Assembly: GCA_034698045.1 (NCBI GenBank)
Contig: JAQGAU010000835.1
Location: 1-23,363, forward strand
Direction of reading: 5' to 3'
Length of the DNA: 23,363 nucleotides
Source: Paramacrobiotus richtersi
Lineage: Eukaryota; Tardigrada; Eutardigrada; Parachela; Macrobiotidae
Under the pieces are notes generated by a model. The model ran no database searches, had not been told where the DNA came from, and worked only from the letters and a program-made list of their open reading frames with translations. Within the stretch, counting starts at the first letter, position 1, and each line of letters starts with the position of its first letter. Below are positions 11,310 through 21,183 of this stretch, in pieces. Both the position numbers and the translations under genes were made by a program.

Positions 11310-11315
11310 AATAAA
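11310..11315 (+). terminator. AATAAA after the retroelement remnant
   Basis: Polyadenylation-like hexamer about 55 nt past the stop of the RT-tail remnant. It may be the 3' UTR signal of the old retroelement. Confidence 0.3.
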
Positions 11316-11357
11316 GTTACAGTGCAGTCCATACGACAGAAATCACATAACAATGAA

Positions 11358-11633
11358 TTAGTTATTTATTGGGCTTGACGTCGGGGAAAGACCGTGCACG
11401 AGGTGTTGTATGTATGGCACATCCCGTACCGGTGCACCTGTTCGACATTTTGTTTGAACAGCAGTACGAGTATCCCAAATTGCTGGATGCTTCCGACCAA
11501 CACAGTATTCACATCTATGGTTCCGTTGCGCAGTGCTGACGATGTAAGTGTGTTTCACGGAATCACCATTCAGTGCATCTCCCTTATTTACCCAAACCCG
11601 ATCGTTTGATGCCTCGCTGACGCACTGCATCAA
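11358..11633 (-). pseudogene. Unrecognised 91-codon open frame, perhaps a gag-like remnant
   Basis: An open minus-strand frame carries CEYCVGRKHPAIWD, resembling a CX2CX4H zinc knuckle whose last Cys is replaced. Similar knuckles occur in BEL/Pao gag regions. The stop overlaps an AATAAA. It sits next to other retroelement remains, so a transposon origin is the simplest reading. The resemblance is short, and the frame could be chance. Confidence 0.22.
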
Positions 11634-11892
11634 GTGTCATTTGCGGCGCACTTGTGGTAAATTAAATTTCGAAACATTTTTTGTGACCTGAATCAAGTTA
11701 TTGACTGCATCTGCCTTTGCATACTCATCACTGTTTACACCTCCTACTGCGTTTTGCCCTAGATTATGCTGGCTAAAGATTTCGCAGAAATACTTTCCTT
11801 ATTTCGCTACTTGGCTGGTTTTCCAAGGATTACGATATTCACCAGTTTTCGTTTCAGAATAAGGAACCTCGATAAACTATCCCAAATTCAGT

Positions 11893-13350
11893 ATGTGCGC
11901 ATCGCCAAACGTCCTTTTAAAGCCAAACTATAAATCTGGCTTTCTGTACACTGTTCTGCACCCAATCATCATCGCAGCGCGAATAGGAGGTCATGGTGCA
12001 CATGACCTTTTTCGCTGCCGAACATCTCAGAAAAGTCACCAAGCAGCGCATTATTTCGCCGAATGGCTGACGGCCGTCTGGGCAGCACTGCTGACTATCG
12101 GACAGTTTATGTTATCAGCCAGCGCGTTTTACTATCACACTCGCCAACCGTTAACGTCCACATCGGATGTCATCGGTACGGTTAGCCAATGCTGGAAATA
12201 TCTTATTCAGTTCCTCTGTGTGACCTACTTGATTCTGGTATCCAGGAAATACATTGCACTAGTGCAACGGCTGGACATTTTGGCACAGCCGTTTGTGACT
12301 GTCCAAACGAAACTCATCATTGTAGGAATGACAGTTGGGTTTCTCGTGTGGTACCTGGCGTTATTTGTCAACGATATCGCTCACGAAATCCCTGACGCTG
12401 ATCTAATTACATCGAAAAGGAACGTCTTGTGTTATTTCTTCGGTTATTGCAAGGAAAACCAATTGCAATCGGAAGTGGGATGGATAATCGGGATTATTTT
12501 CGCCATCTGCGATAAAGTGAACGCCCTAACCAATATCTTTGTGCGAGTCATTTTTACAATGGTAATTATCGCGCTTGGTTTATGTTATCGCTCAGTCATG
12601 GTTCGAATCAAAAACGCAAGAAAAATGGAGTCTCACACAGTGTACAAAGAAGCCATCGGTTCGCATTTGGATTTCACCAAATTTATCGCCGATTTCGATG
12701 TTATTCACGGACCTCCGGTGTTATTCTTCATCATTCTGGATATTTTAATCATCCTAACCTGGGTTACTCATCTCAAAGATGGTGAATTCTATCCAGTCAG
12801 CGTTGCGGCACAAAGTATTTTTGATCTGGTTATGAGAGCTGTGAGCTTTATTTGGGTTAGCGAACAGGTAGAGAAGAAGTACTTCTACAGAATACAATAC
12901 AGATCTTTTACCGTGTTTTGATTGTCAAATATGTTGCCCGTTATATTTTCAGGCGCAAGCTTTCAAGCCGATGCTGGAAGACTATTTGCATCATCATGGA
13001 TATGAACTAACAGAAAATGACAGAATGCAGGCTTATTTTTACCTTCAGCGTATTACTAGTGCTCCAGTAGAGTTTTCCCTAGTTGGAATGATATCCATCA
13101 ATCGAGCATTTATTGCAACGGTAAGCAACTCTTCGTTCGATTATGGCATTATAAGATTCAGCGACCACAGAAATTTGTGTATACCCTCGTGTAGCTCGTC
13201 AGCATTTTGTTGACGTATGTACTGTTCATCTGGGAAGCAAAGGATCAAGGAATGGGCGGACAGGATCTGGACAGAATCGGTGGACTTATCCAGAATGCAC
13301 TGAGCAATGCTTCTTTTCTTTATCGACTCCACAATGTAACGAACCGGTGA
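11893..13350 (+). CDS. Gustatory-receptor-like seven-transmembrane chemoreceptor
   Basis: Three exons join in phase 0: 11893-12867, 12953-13120 and 13195-13350. The introns are 85 and 74 bp (donors GTAGAG and GTAAGC, acceptors ttttcag and cgtgtag). The product is 432 aa, normal for the arthropod Gr/Or superfamily. Seven hydrophobic segments are visible, at residues about 58-85, 98-118, 138-158, 196-242 (two helices), 276-298 and the last exon; the Or/Gr topology places the N-terminus inside the cell. The last helix carries TYVLFIWE, matching the diagnostic C-terminal TYhhhhQF pattern in degenerate form. Phase-0 introns near the C-terminus are also typical of this superfamily. The likely role is a ligand-gated cation channel in chemosensory neurons; the ligand cannot be inferred. 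The ATG at 11893 is the first in frame; a 5' exon is possible because a ttcgtttcag acceptor-like site lies about 35 nt upstream. Confidence 0.8.
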
Positions 13351-14899
13351 ACATTGCAGCAGGTACCTGGCGTTAAAGACTTAAAGGAGGGACGATTTTC
13401 TGCTATTTCCGTGTCATATAGGTTACATTCACTCCTGTCTTATCAGCCAAAAAAAAGCACCGGAGCCTTATCTTGATCGTTTCCAGATCTGTTGGGTATA
13501 ACTGCTCACAAGTCTAATGCGCTACGCTGCAATACACATATTAGCGACTGCTATGTTTTCTTTTAACAGCAATGATGCATTATGCTATATGTGTACATAT
13601 GCAGCATAAGTAGCAGAAGTGCGCATCTTGTATACATAATTATGTTGTGTTAGCACTTACGTGTTAGCATCGATAACAGGAATAACAGGACAATATGTAA
13701 TTAACAATTGTAAGTTTGTGTAGACATTAAAGAACGAGAACATTTTAAACCGCAAGAAATCACCGTACTTTGAACTTAAGTCATGGTTTTATTTCACGTC
13801 AAATCCAAAGGTAAAACTGTATGTTATCAGAATGATGATGATGAAGTGATGAAACCAAATGTAAAATTGAAGCAACACTAAATGTACAATTGCAAATAAA
13901 ATCAAAGGTAAAACCAAGTTGAGATAAACTTAATAAAACATCAAACTTAATTTTTCTAGAAAAGGTAATGTAGAATTAAAAGTAAAACTAACGGTAAAGC
14001 TGCAGACGACATCAAAGGCAAAGCCATGACAAAAATTACTTTACATCCTTTCAGCGCATACGCATACATATAATTAAGCCTATATATATTAAAACATATA
14101 AGAAGAGCATGCAAACCAAGCCTGGCGTCGCGGACCGGAGCGTCGCTCTGGCTTGCGAATATACTGTAACTACATATTTCGCTTTTTCCAATATGGGTAG
14201 TTGCAGATAAGTCAGCTTCTGCGCAAAACCGATGTTATCAGCAAAGTTTGTTGTGACTGAAGTAATGAAGGCAATTAGTATTATAACGTAATTAAGCTTA
14301 TTCCCGACTGTAGTGAATAATGAACCAGATATAACGCATTTGTACTTTCCAATCAAATGCTGCGATATCTGATTGTTACTTAAGATAATATTCAAACGAG
14401 GCGCTCACAAATGCTTCGTTTTTGCAGTTTGTTAATGGGTTCATCGTATCGTTCTATACCTAGTGACCCTGATCAGTTTGGCTGCTTATTCTTGTACTTG
14501 TACATGCAAGAACTTTGTGTACCATCTTCATAAACCGCACTATACCATGGTACAGCAAGTAATATGATATTTACTCTTTACAAACACTACTCATACGTGT
14601 GTAGTATATGTCCATTACACTGGAAGGAATCAAACGCTGCACCAAATGCCTAAGCGGGCCACTTTATTCGTAAGTCTCATGTATAATCACCGGGTGGGTT
14701 TTATTTAAGTATTATGTAAAGGTGTACCTTGATATTCACACTTGGATAATGCCACAACGTGTCTTGCGAAGGTTGTTTCTGAACAATATAAGATCGCCTT
14801 ATCAGCATCTAGAGCGTAAGGCGTTGACCCTGGCGCAGCTTTCAGTAACGAAACTAATATCGATTTTAAAAGCTAAACTTGGTTGGTTATCATGTTCAG
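13351..14899. other. Intergenic stretch between the chemoreceptor and the Cry-like gene
   Basis: No gene is recognised. AATAAA at 13895-13900 and ATTAAA at 13726 could serve the chemoreceptor. A minus-strand frame at 14051-14395 stays open for 114 codons and is hydrophobic, but lacks an ATG at its head and a family match. The start codon and first exon of the Cry-like gene should lie in the right part. A short exon with ATG at 14749 and donor GTAAGG at 14816 is one candidate; it keeps phase only if the acceptor is at 14903. Confidence 0.35.
13800..14035 (+). repeat. Degenerate direct repeat around CAAAGGTAAAAC
   Basis: A short motif recurs in direct orientation at irregular 40-60 bp spacing: CCAAAGGTAAAACTG near 13805, CCAAATGTAAAATTG near 13854, TCAAAGGTAAAACCA near 13902, ACGGTAAAGCTG near 13990 and TCAAAGGCAAAGCCA near 14012. 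It looks like an eroded tandem array of roughly 50-bp units. Function unknown. Confidence 0.4.
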
Positions 14900-17800
14900 A
14901 CAGCATGTGTGGTCCTCGTGGCTGCGGTATCCGCTAGCCCCACACCCGGCGACCTCTCCTTCCAAGACGACCCAACAGCCATTAAACCAGTTTTGTTCAA
15001 TGAAGGCTCCAGAGCTATCCGATCGGTGAACTTTGGAGAAGATGGATTTTGGGAGAACACCATGCGGGACGTAATCGGCGCAGGAGTCAAGCAAATTCCG
15101 TATGCTGGCGATGTCATCCGATCTATTCTCCTCGCCTTCTGGCCGGAGAACAAACCCAACATCTGGCTGCAGATAAAGGACCGTGTAGAAAACCTCATCG
15201 ACCACAAGCTTCAAGATTTCGAAGAGTTTTTACATTTGTCGGATTTGGATGCATTAAAGTTAAGAATGCAAGAATACCGCAATAACAATATACAGGAGAA
15301 AGGTGTCACGTTGAATGGGATTCTGGGAAAGTGTATGGATGTGTTTGCCCGGTTGGATCGGAGTCCTAATCGCAATCAGACGTTTGTATTGGCGATTAAT
15401 TTGGCTTATGTGCACATGGCGGCTTTACGGGAAATGTACTTGTTCGGCGAGCAGATGTATCCTAATCAGCCATCTGGAAAAGTTCAGTGGCTCAAAGACA
15501 TGCAGATATGGGTGGCTCGATACTGGAAGTTTGTCGAGAGTTCCTTCACCCAATGGCAATCATGGAGGTAATGTTATGAAGTTATTATAGCATGTTATAA
15601 CATGCTTACTAGCAAGACCGTGCTAAAGTTCAGGCCATGTAGCTGATTTGTGACGTAATCACAGTCGTCTTCCGGTCTATGCACAAGCCTATCAGTAACA
15701 CAGTCGAAAAGCGAAGTTTCTCGGCCGTTTCTTGCGGAAACGAATTCAGGTTTCTTGTGACTTTACTATAAAATTAATAAAACAAGTATCTGTTCTAATT
15801 TACTCGAATTATGCGATACAATTGAGCTTTAGCGTTCATTACAGATGGAACACCGAATTTACCATATTTCCGTAATTTTATTTCTTCCTTTTGCTCAACC
15901 GTTTCGTACACACAGCGTCCTCATCATCATTTCGTTTTGCACGCGAAATCACATTATTTCTCAATCTTTTACAATTGTTCAACAAAGTGCTGACACACAC
16001 AGCGATCAATTATTTCGGCAGATCGACATACGAGATCAAGCATCCAGCACACTGATCATCCAGTAAAGTGTAAACCTACACTGTCTTTCTGTGATCCACT
16101 TTAATCTCTTTCGTTACCTGCAGCCTGCCGTCATTTCTGGTAGTAAAAAATAGATTTAATAAATCATCCACAGTAATCCAGTTCCAACCAGCAGCAATAG
16201 ATGCTCTCACAAAAATAGTGTTCAGTTCTCAAGTAGCCCGTCGACTGAATAAATCGCAGATTGTTCGATTGTTTTTTTCTTGTCGGTTCAAATCTGCCTC
16301 GTGCTTGGCTCGTTCCTTTCTGCGTTGCTCTGGACATTTACGATTCTTCGCAGGTTTTTTCGACAAATATTTCGGTACGGTTACGGACTGGCCATTCTCG
16401 TTCATTACCGGGAAATTCGAAGGAAACGATGTCGGTATGGCCTCACGGGTAAGTCTGGGCTTGCCCAATTTGTATTCCACCATTTCTCCATTGGGACGCT
16501 GAGCCGATGACGGGCGCTGCACGAAACGATTTTCAAAATGGATTTCACAAATTGTGGTACTCTGCGTCGGAATGAATGCTCTCTGAGAATATATCGCAAC
16601 CAGACTTTGACTCTCTCTGGATCCTTCGGAAATTGAAACAAAGATCGTTTTTTCAAACATCCTACTCTTCCAGTATCACATCCAGGGGCACAGCAATGCC
16701 CCTGCATTTTACGGAACATTTTATAAAGTCTGTGAGAGAAAAAAAAGTTAAAAGGAATGATTTTGACACAAAAACTGCAAACAGAACCCGTATTAAATAT
16801 GCTTAACTGCGAACAAGCGGGGAATGACTGTGATTACGTCACTGCTCACAAAGTCACGTGCTGCCAGGCCTGTACTTTAGCACGGTCTTGTTACTAGTAA
16901 CTGCCTTGCTAAAGTTTCCGCCGACATGCTCGACAGCACAACCTTGAATTTCGAACGTTCGATTTCTGCTCTGACTTTGAATTAGTGCACGGTGTTTCTG
17001 TTAGTTTGTTTTGCTGCTGAACAGATTGGAGTCCTGGAAGCGGGTTGTCTGATAAATAATAATAATATTAAAAATATTATCGACCAAAGCGGAGCGAAGG
17101 TCCTCTATACTCAGCTGTAATGGATTTCGATGTGTGTCTGTCATTCGGTCGGTCATTATTATTATTTATTATTTAAATTATTCATTAATTTAATATTAAT
17201 TAATTATAATTTTCTGCTTTTATTAGTTATATTATGATTGTCACTTTTAATAATGTCATAGTTTAATTATTATTAATATTCGGTCGGCTATTAGTAATCC
17301 TTTTTATGTTTTAAGGGACTAAAAGTTTCTGCAGAATGAAGGGCTAAATACAGAGATGATTTCGGTAGGATTTCGCTTCGAGATTATTTCATTGCATCCG
17401 TGTGATAGCAAATCTGTAGCTTACAAGACGAGTTACTGTTTACGTCTTTGTATTGGGGAGGTCATCTCAGCTTTCGAACGTTAGCGACAGTGCTTCTCAC
17501 CGGAAGCGAGCTGTTTTTCGAATTCAGATTTTAAAAAGAATATATTTCGCAACTGGCCATTCGGATAACGACCGGACACATCCCAATGACAAGCCTAGAA
17601 TTAATAGTTGAACATATTTCGTGGTGAATTTGTAACAAAGCAACCTTGAAAATGATCATGCTACCCTCGCCGAATTTTGGTGACAAAAACCTCCAAAACA
17701 AAACATTTTCTTAATTTGATTGTTAGATTCGTATACCCGTTTTTAACTCAAAATTCCTGTTCCTTCTGGTACAGGGTTGGTGGGCTAAGTAAGTTCATAA

Positions 17801-19245
17801 CAATTTTTTTACTTGCTTTATCCTGTGCCCTTTATATACGTACTTCTTTCGCTTCGGTCATTCAGTGCCCGCAACCAGCGAGTGCACTTTCCTAGTTAAG
17901 AAAATAATATAAAAAAATAAAAAAAGAACCCGATTACACAAAGTTTTTTGGGAGGTAAAGTTTGATTTAATCAGAATTAATTTCGTATCGAGTGGTAAAA
18001 AAAAACTTTTTTAGAATGGAAAAGCTGGAACTCGAAGAATGGGTTACCACGCATGGCATGGCGCTGCCTCCGTTTTTTCAATACCACTGCCATATGAAGC
18101 TAACGGACAAATTAATCGACATAATCATATCCGAAATGGAAGAGGTCCTTTGCTCCGTGAAAAAACGCTTCAATCGACAGGCCATGCTAATTCGGCAGGC
18201 ATACTACGCCCGCGAGGAATTCGCTATGATCAGCGTGGTATCAAAGATGTTCGTACTGCACCAGTATATTCCGGGTTATGAAAGTCTTGGTCCGTATTCT
18301 GGGCAGTATCCCGAGCTAACATTGGGGCCCATCCAGCCAACAACATACAGGGTGTCGCCACCGCATTACCCGATCACTTCGGATCTCGATCGTCATCTGC
18401 ATTTCTGCAGTCCGGAAATGGGGAATGTGGAGCGCAGGAATGTGACCAAAGTGGTCGTTCGTAGTTGGAACTGGGTCGATGGAATGCAAGTTTTTTATGA
18501 GAATGGTATGTTCTCACATACTTCAGTACAGGTGTACAAGTTGCCTTTACACAGTGATGGCTTATTGAAGCCTTCGGAGTAGGCTTCGCAAGCCATTAAA
18601 CTGGACCGTACTGCAGAGTACGGTATTAGACCATTTTGTGCATAATGGGTGTCCTGCACTATAGTTTGATTACCGTACTTTGAACAATCAATAATATACT
18701 GTGCATAACTTGGTCAAAAGCTTACGCCTAATTCAGACTCTGCAACTTCATTAAACTTTCCCTTAAAATGCCTTCCGCTCACTTGAATGTCGTTCGTATG
18801 CCTTGTATATATTATTCTTTTGTTTTCAGGTGCGGATAGCTTTGTTGGTAAAAGCGATGGCGGAGAAGCAAAATCGATGACATTCGAACCCAAAACGGCT
18901 AAATGTTTGTCATCAATCAAGTGGAAATTCAGCCAGGGTTGGGAGAATCTGATTTCTGTGACCTTGACAGCCGGCGATGGAAGTACAAGCCCCGAAATGG
19001 GCAACATACAGGGAATGGCGGATATCAAACTGACCATGTCTTCGCCGGCCATGTACTGTATTACACAGATTGCATTGTGTGACGGTGCCAATCCTCAGTC
19101 TATCACTGGAGTCCAGGTGTTCCATGGTCTGCCAAATGGAACCATTGTCGCGCCACAGCCGTTGACCGATGGTCTCAATATGTTGGCTGAAAGGCCGAGT
19201 GGAAACAGTTTAAAGTCCCGTGTTTACCTGGTTGACACGTCCTGA
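14900..19245 (+). CDS. Cry delta-endotoxin domain-I-like secreted protein with beta-prism/jacalin-like C-terminus
   Basis: Three exons are clear: about 14900-15567 (donor GTAATG), 18015-18505 (acceptor ttttttag, donor GTATGT) and 18830-19245 (acceptor ttttcag, stop TGA). Phases 2 and 1 are kept, giving about 525 aa. The start lies in an unresolved upstream exon. The first exon opens with a hydrophobic run ending VSASPTP, a likely signal-peptide cleavage site. The next 350 residues follow the order of Cry domain I: an early IP-x-x-G-D helix, a W-x-x-I-x-x-x-VENLIDHKL helix, a central amphipathic helix near 15388-15450 with H-x-x-x-LRE then F-G, and a closing helix near 18195-18280 with REEF and a P-G-Y end. 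The remainder has WVDGMQVFYENG and repeated beta-strand/Gly-turn units as in jacalin; Cry domain II is also a beta-prism. No Cry domain III is visible. Toxicity or target is not implied. Families inferred by eye. Confidence 0.65.
15606..15612 (+). repeat. Target-site duplication, left copy (TTACTAG)
   Basis: TTACTAG immediately precedes the left inverted repeat at 15613 and is repeated exactly after the right end at 16891-16897. Confidence 0.75.
15613..15636 (+). repeat. Left terminal inverted repeat of the THAP transposon
   Basis: Pairs with 16867-16890 with one mismatch (position 18). The 17-bp subterminal repeat GTGACGTAATCACAGTC follows at 15650-15666. Confidence 0.75.
16229..16719 (-). 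pseudogene. Frameshifted THAP zinc-finger ORF inside the transposon
   Basis: The N-terminal part starts at ATG 16719 or 16707 and shows the THAP pattern: CCAPGC, LFQFPKDPERVKVWL. The rest of the domain, TICEIHF and AIPTSFP, is in another frame that stays open to the stop at 16229. The break lies near 16580-16590 and is explained by one lost base, so the THAP module (C-x-C ... W ... C-x2-H ... P) is split. After it comes a Lys/Arg-rich helix with KKPAKNRK and QRRKERAKHEADLNRQ, perhaps a coiled coil. In P elements, truncated THAP proteins such as KP act as repressors. This copy looks inactive unless the shift is a sequencing error. Confidence 0.65.
16867..16890 (-). repeat. Right terminal inverted repeat of the THAP transposon
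   Basis: Reverse complement of 15613-15636 with one mismatch. The matching subterminal repeat is at 16826-16842, and the TTACTAG duplication follows at 16891-16897. Confidence 0.75.
16898..18014. other. Intronic, AT-rich sequence of the Cry-like gene
   Basis: This is the remainder of the 2.4-kb intron. A strongly AT-rich tract with TAATAATAAT-type runs spans about 17050-17290. At 17082-17102 an imperfect palindrome, GACC...GGTC, flanks a GC-rich core. A motif resembling the transposon end (CTTGCTAAAGTTT) recurs at about 16905-16917, just outside the element. No coding sequence is recognised. Confidence 0.4.
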
Positions 19246-19837
19246 AGAAAAACGCTCTTGTTTTGGCATCCTTACCCACTCTTGCTTATCTTTAATTTGT
19301 CTATAGCTTGTCATTGTACATTTTTGGAAAATGCCAGATCCTTATGTGGCATGCGTATGACCGTAGTTTATCACTGGTACTACAAACAACCGTTGTTAAA
19401 ACGCTGGGAATCATAATTATCAGACTTTGATTTGGCCCAATTGAGCAGTTTTGACCCTCTTGTCGGCATACATAGAAGTACAGCTGATGGAGTGTGCCGA
19501 CTCGACGCCGGTTACATTCGTAGAACGTATTATACCTGACCGATTTTCGTTCTGCAATGCTTCATAATGATAATACAAGAAGATAGATAGTACCGTGCGT
19601 AGCCATGCGGAGTGCATCTGTTGTGTATTACTGTTCATCAAAGTTTCGGTTCTTTTTATTGTCGCACGGTACACGATCCATGTCGCATTGTAAGCTGCAT
19701 ATACATGTAGTATGTGCGAGTAAGAACTATTTACAGCTGCCATTTCCCGAAAGGCACATTTGTAACAGAACGAAATGTCAACTACAGACATTTCTATACA
19801 CAACAACGGAAAGTAACCAATTTCATCAACAACCTAC
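19246..19837. other. Sequence between the Cry-like gene and the minus-strand membrane-protein candidate
   Basis: No clear gene. The minus strand has an open frame at about 19420-19806 that may contain 3' exons of the membrane-protein candidate; a tatatgcag acceptor near 19703 and an AATAAA near 19656 on the minus strand are suggestive. I see no AATAAA for the Cry-like gene in the first few hundred bases after its stop. Confidence 0.3.
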
Positions 19838-20373
19838 ATAGTATCCATCGCACACCCCATCCACTCCTTTGATAGCTAAAGCGTAGATGCAACTCAAGAA
19901 CAGTGTGGAGAAGATAAGGAAACCGGCCCACTCCCCGATATCGGGGGTGACAACACCGTAAAAAATGCCGAAGGATACTGCGCCGTGTGCAACAACCCCG
20001 CAGCCGCTTCCGGTGCTTCTCCTCCGCTAAACACACCCCCTCGGTTGGGCGACATGGTCGCATAAATGGCTGGCATGGCAAGGTGTTGACCGTGGGGATC
20101 GGGTGGTTCCGATCGACGAGGGGATCCCGGCATCAAGGGAAGAATGTGATTGGCTGAATGCATACGGTGGAATGGTCCCAGACGACTGCTTCCGCCCGCC
20201 TGAAAACAAACGTGATATAAGTTTGAATACTACAATGGAAGTGGTTGTCTGTACCGGAAGAACGGGTCCGGTGTCGGAATGTACAGTTGTGCAATGGTTA
20301 TCACCGTTGTGATGATTACTATGAATATCTGCTGTATCGGCAGCTTGAGCTTGAGATTCCAGTTGGGCTGCAT
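19838..20373 (-). CDS. Possible small multi-pass membrane protein, 3' end unresolved
   Basis: One splice model keeps phase through three exons: 20373-20255 (ATG; donor GTACAG), 20199-20166 (a 34-bp exon, donor GTATGC) and 20026-19838 (donor GTAGGT). It encodes two strongly hydrophobic segments: IFIVIITTVITIAQLYI in the first exon, and GAVSFGIFYGVV followed by WAGFLIFSTLFLSCIYALAI in the third. That pattern recalls the first half of a four-helix MARVEL-type protein, with the remaining helices expected downstream below 19838. The same DNA also supports a different two-exon model (ATG 20410, same donor and acceptor, stop at 19894) giving a hydrophilic Gln/His/Pro-rich protein of about 153 aa. 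I prefer the membrane model because the hydrophobic frame continues beyond the rival stop, but only one may be real. Confidence 0.35.
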
Positions 20374-20410
20374 TGTCTTGGTCCAGTCGACGCTTTTTCT
20401 GAAAAACCAT

Positions 20411-21183
20411 GACTTCAGCTACTTCCGTCAGTTCTTAATGGCTGCCGTTTTTCTGCGCGGAAGCGAAGAAGCATAAAGTGTGTACAATAACTCTTTAGTG
20501 CATATTTCTAAAAGCAAGTTGTCGTAGTACATTGGCTGCCTGACTCCTCGTTCCGTACGTATGTTAGGTCATATGACAAGAAAATGAAAACTTTAACAAG
20601 CGTACTCGTACTGTACTCTGTTCAATTTTTTTAACAATCGATAACAGTTTTTTCATCAGATTCTATTAACTAAGAACTGTTTTAAACAATTGAACCCGTA
20701 AGAAATGTGAATCGTCCAGACACCTAATTCTCTACCTTAATTTAAAATACCGCAGTTATATTAATCTGCGATTTCAGCATCTACTTTAAATTAAATTAAT
20801 TAACGAGCGCACTTTATATTAAATTCTGACTATTGTCAGATTATTTCTGAACGATTTCGGTCATTCTTATTGTACATCGTACCGTTTCAGATAAACTAGC
20901 ACTTTTTTCCCCCGAAAAAATCTTGAGAAACAGGAAGAAAATTACAGGCAACGCATCAAATTTACAGCCTATGATTTAAAGTTCAATGTTCACTGTTTAT
21001 TATGTTAATTAGAGTTTTCGATTAACTTATGTACATGTGTTTAATTATAATTATAAATCTATTATTTTTATAATTATAAATTTATTATTTTCATAAATCT
21101 ATTATTTTTATAAATCTATTATTTATTTATCTATTTTGATAAACCCAGAATGGAAAAACATTCTTTTATCAGTAGACGAGGAA
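20411..21183. other. AT-rich intergenic stretch
   Basis: No gene recognised. Base composition becomes clearly AT-rich from about 20600, with short AT palindromes and the tandem repeat at 21053-21130. Confidence 0.4.
21053..21130 (+). repeat. AT-rich tandem repeat, about 19-bp unit
   Basis: ATAAATCTATTATTTTTA-like units recur about four times, some perfect and some shifted by extra TAATTATAA. It lies just downstream (minus strand) of the zinc-finger exon at 21184-21452 and contains several AATAAA hexamers in that orientation. Confidence 0.55.

Larger units (their letters stand above)
15613..16890 (-). mobile_element. 1,278-bp THAP-bearing DNA transposon, P-element-like
   Basis: The element has terminal inverted repeats at 15613-15636 and 16867-16890 (23 of 24 match, beginning CAAGACCGTGCTAAAGT). 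A second, subterminal inverted pair lies at 15650-15666 and 16826-16842 (17 of 17). Flanking TTACTAG copies form a 7-bp target duplication. A THAP-type zinc finger is encoded inside on the minus strand. Terminal plus subterminal inverted repeats with a THAP DNA-binding domain is the architecture of P elements, whose usual duplication is 8 bp. There is no room for the catalytic RNase-H-like domain, so this is probably an internally deleted, non-autonomous copy. It sits in the first large intron of the Cry-like gene, in reverse orientation. Confidence 0.75.

Noticed and set aside
14102-14160. GC-rich inverted stretch considered as a tRNA
   Set aside because: No acceptor/T-arm arrangement or GTTCRA box at the right spacing; not a tRNA.
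14051-14395. Hydrophobic 114-codon minus-strand open frame
   Set aside because: Starts at TTG with no acceptor, AT-rich hydrophobic composition, no recognised family.
15845-16066. 73-codon plus-strand open frame inside the THAP transposon
   Set aside because: Opposite to the THAP strand, no domain, within non-coding transposon sequence.
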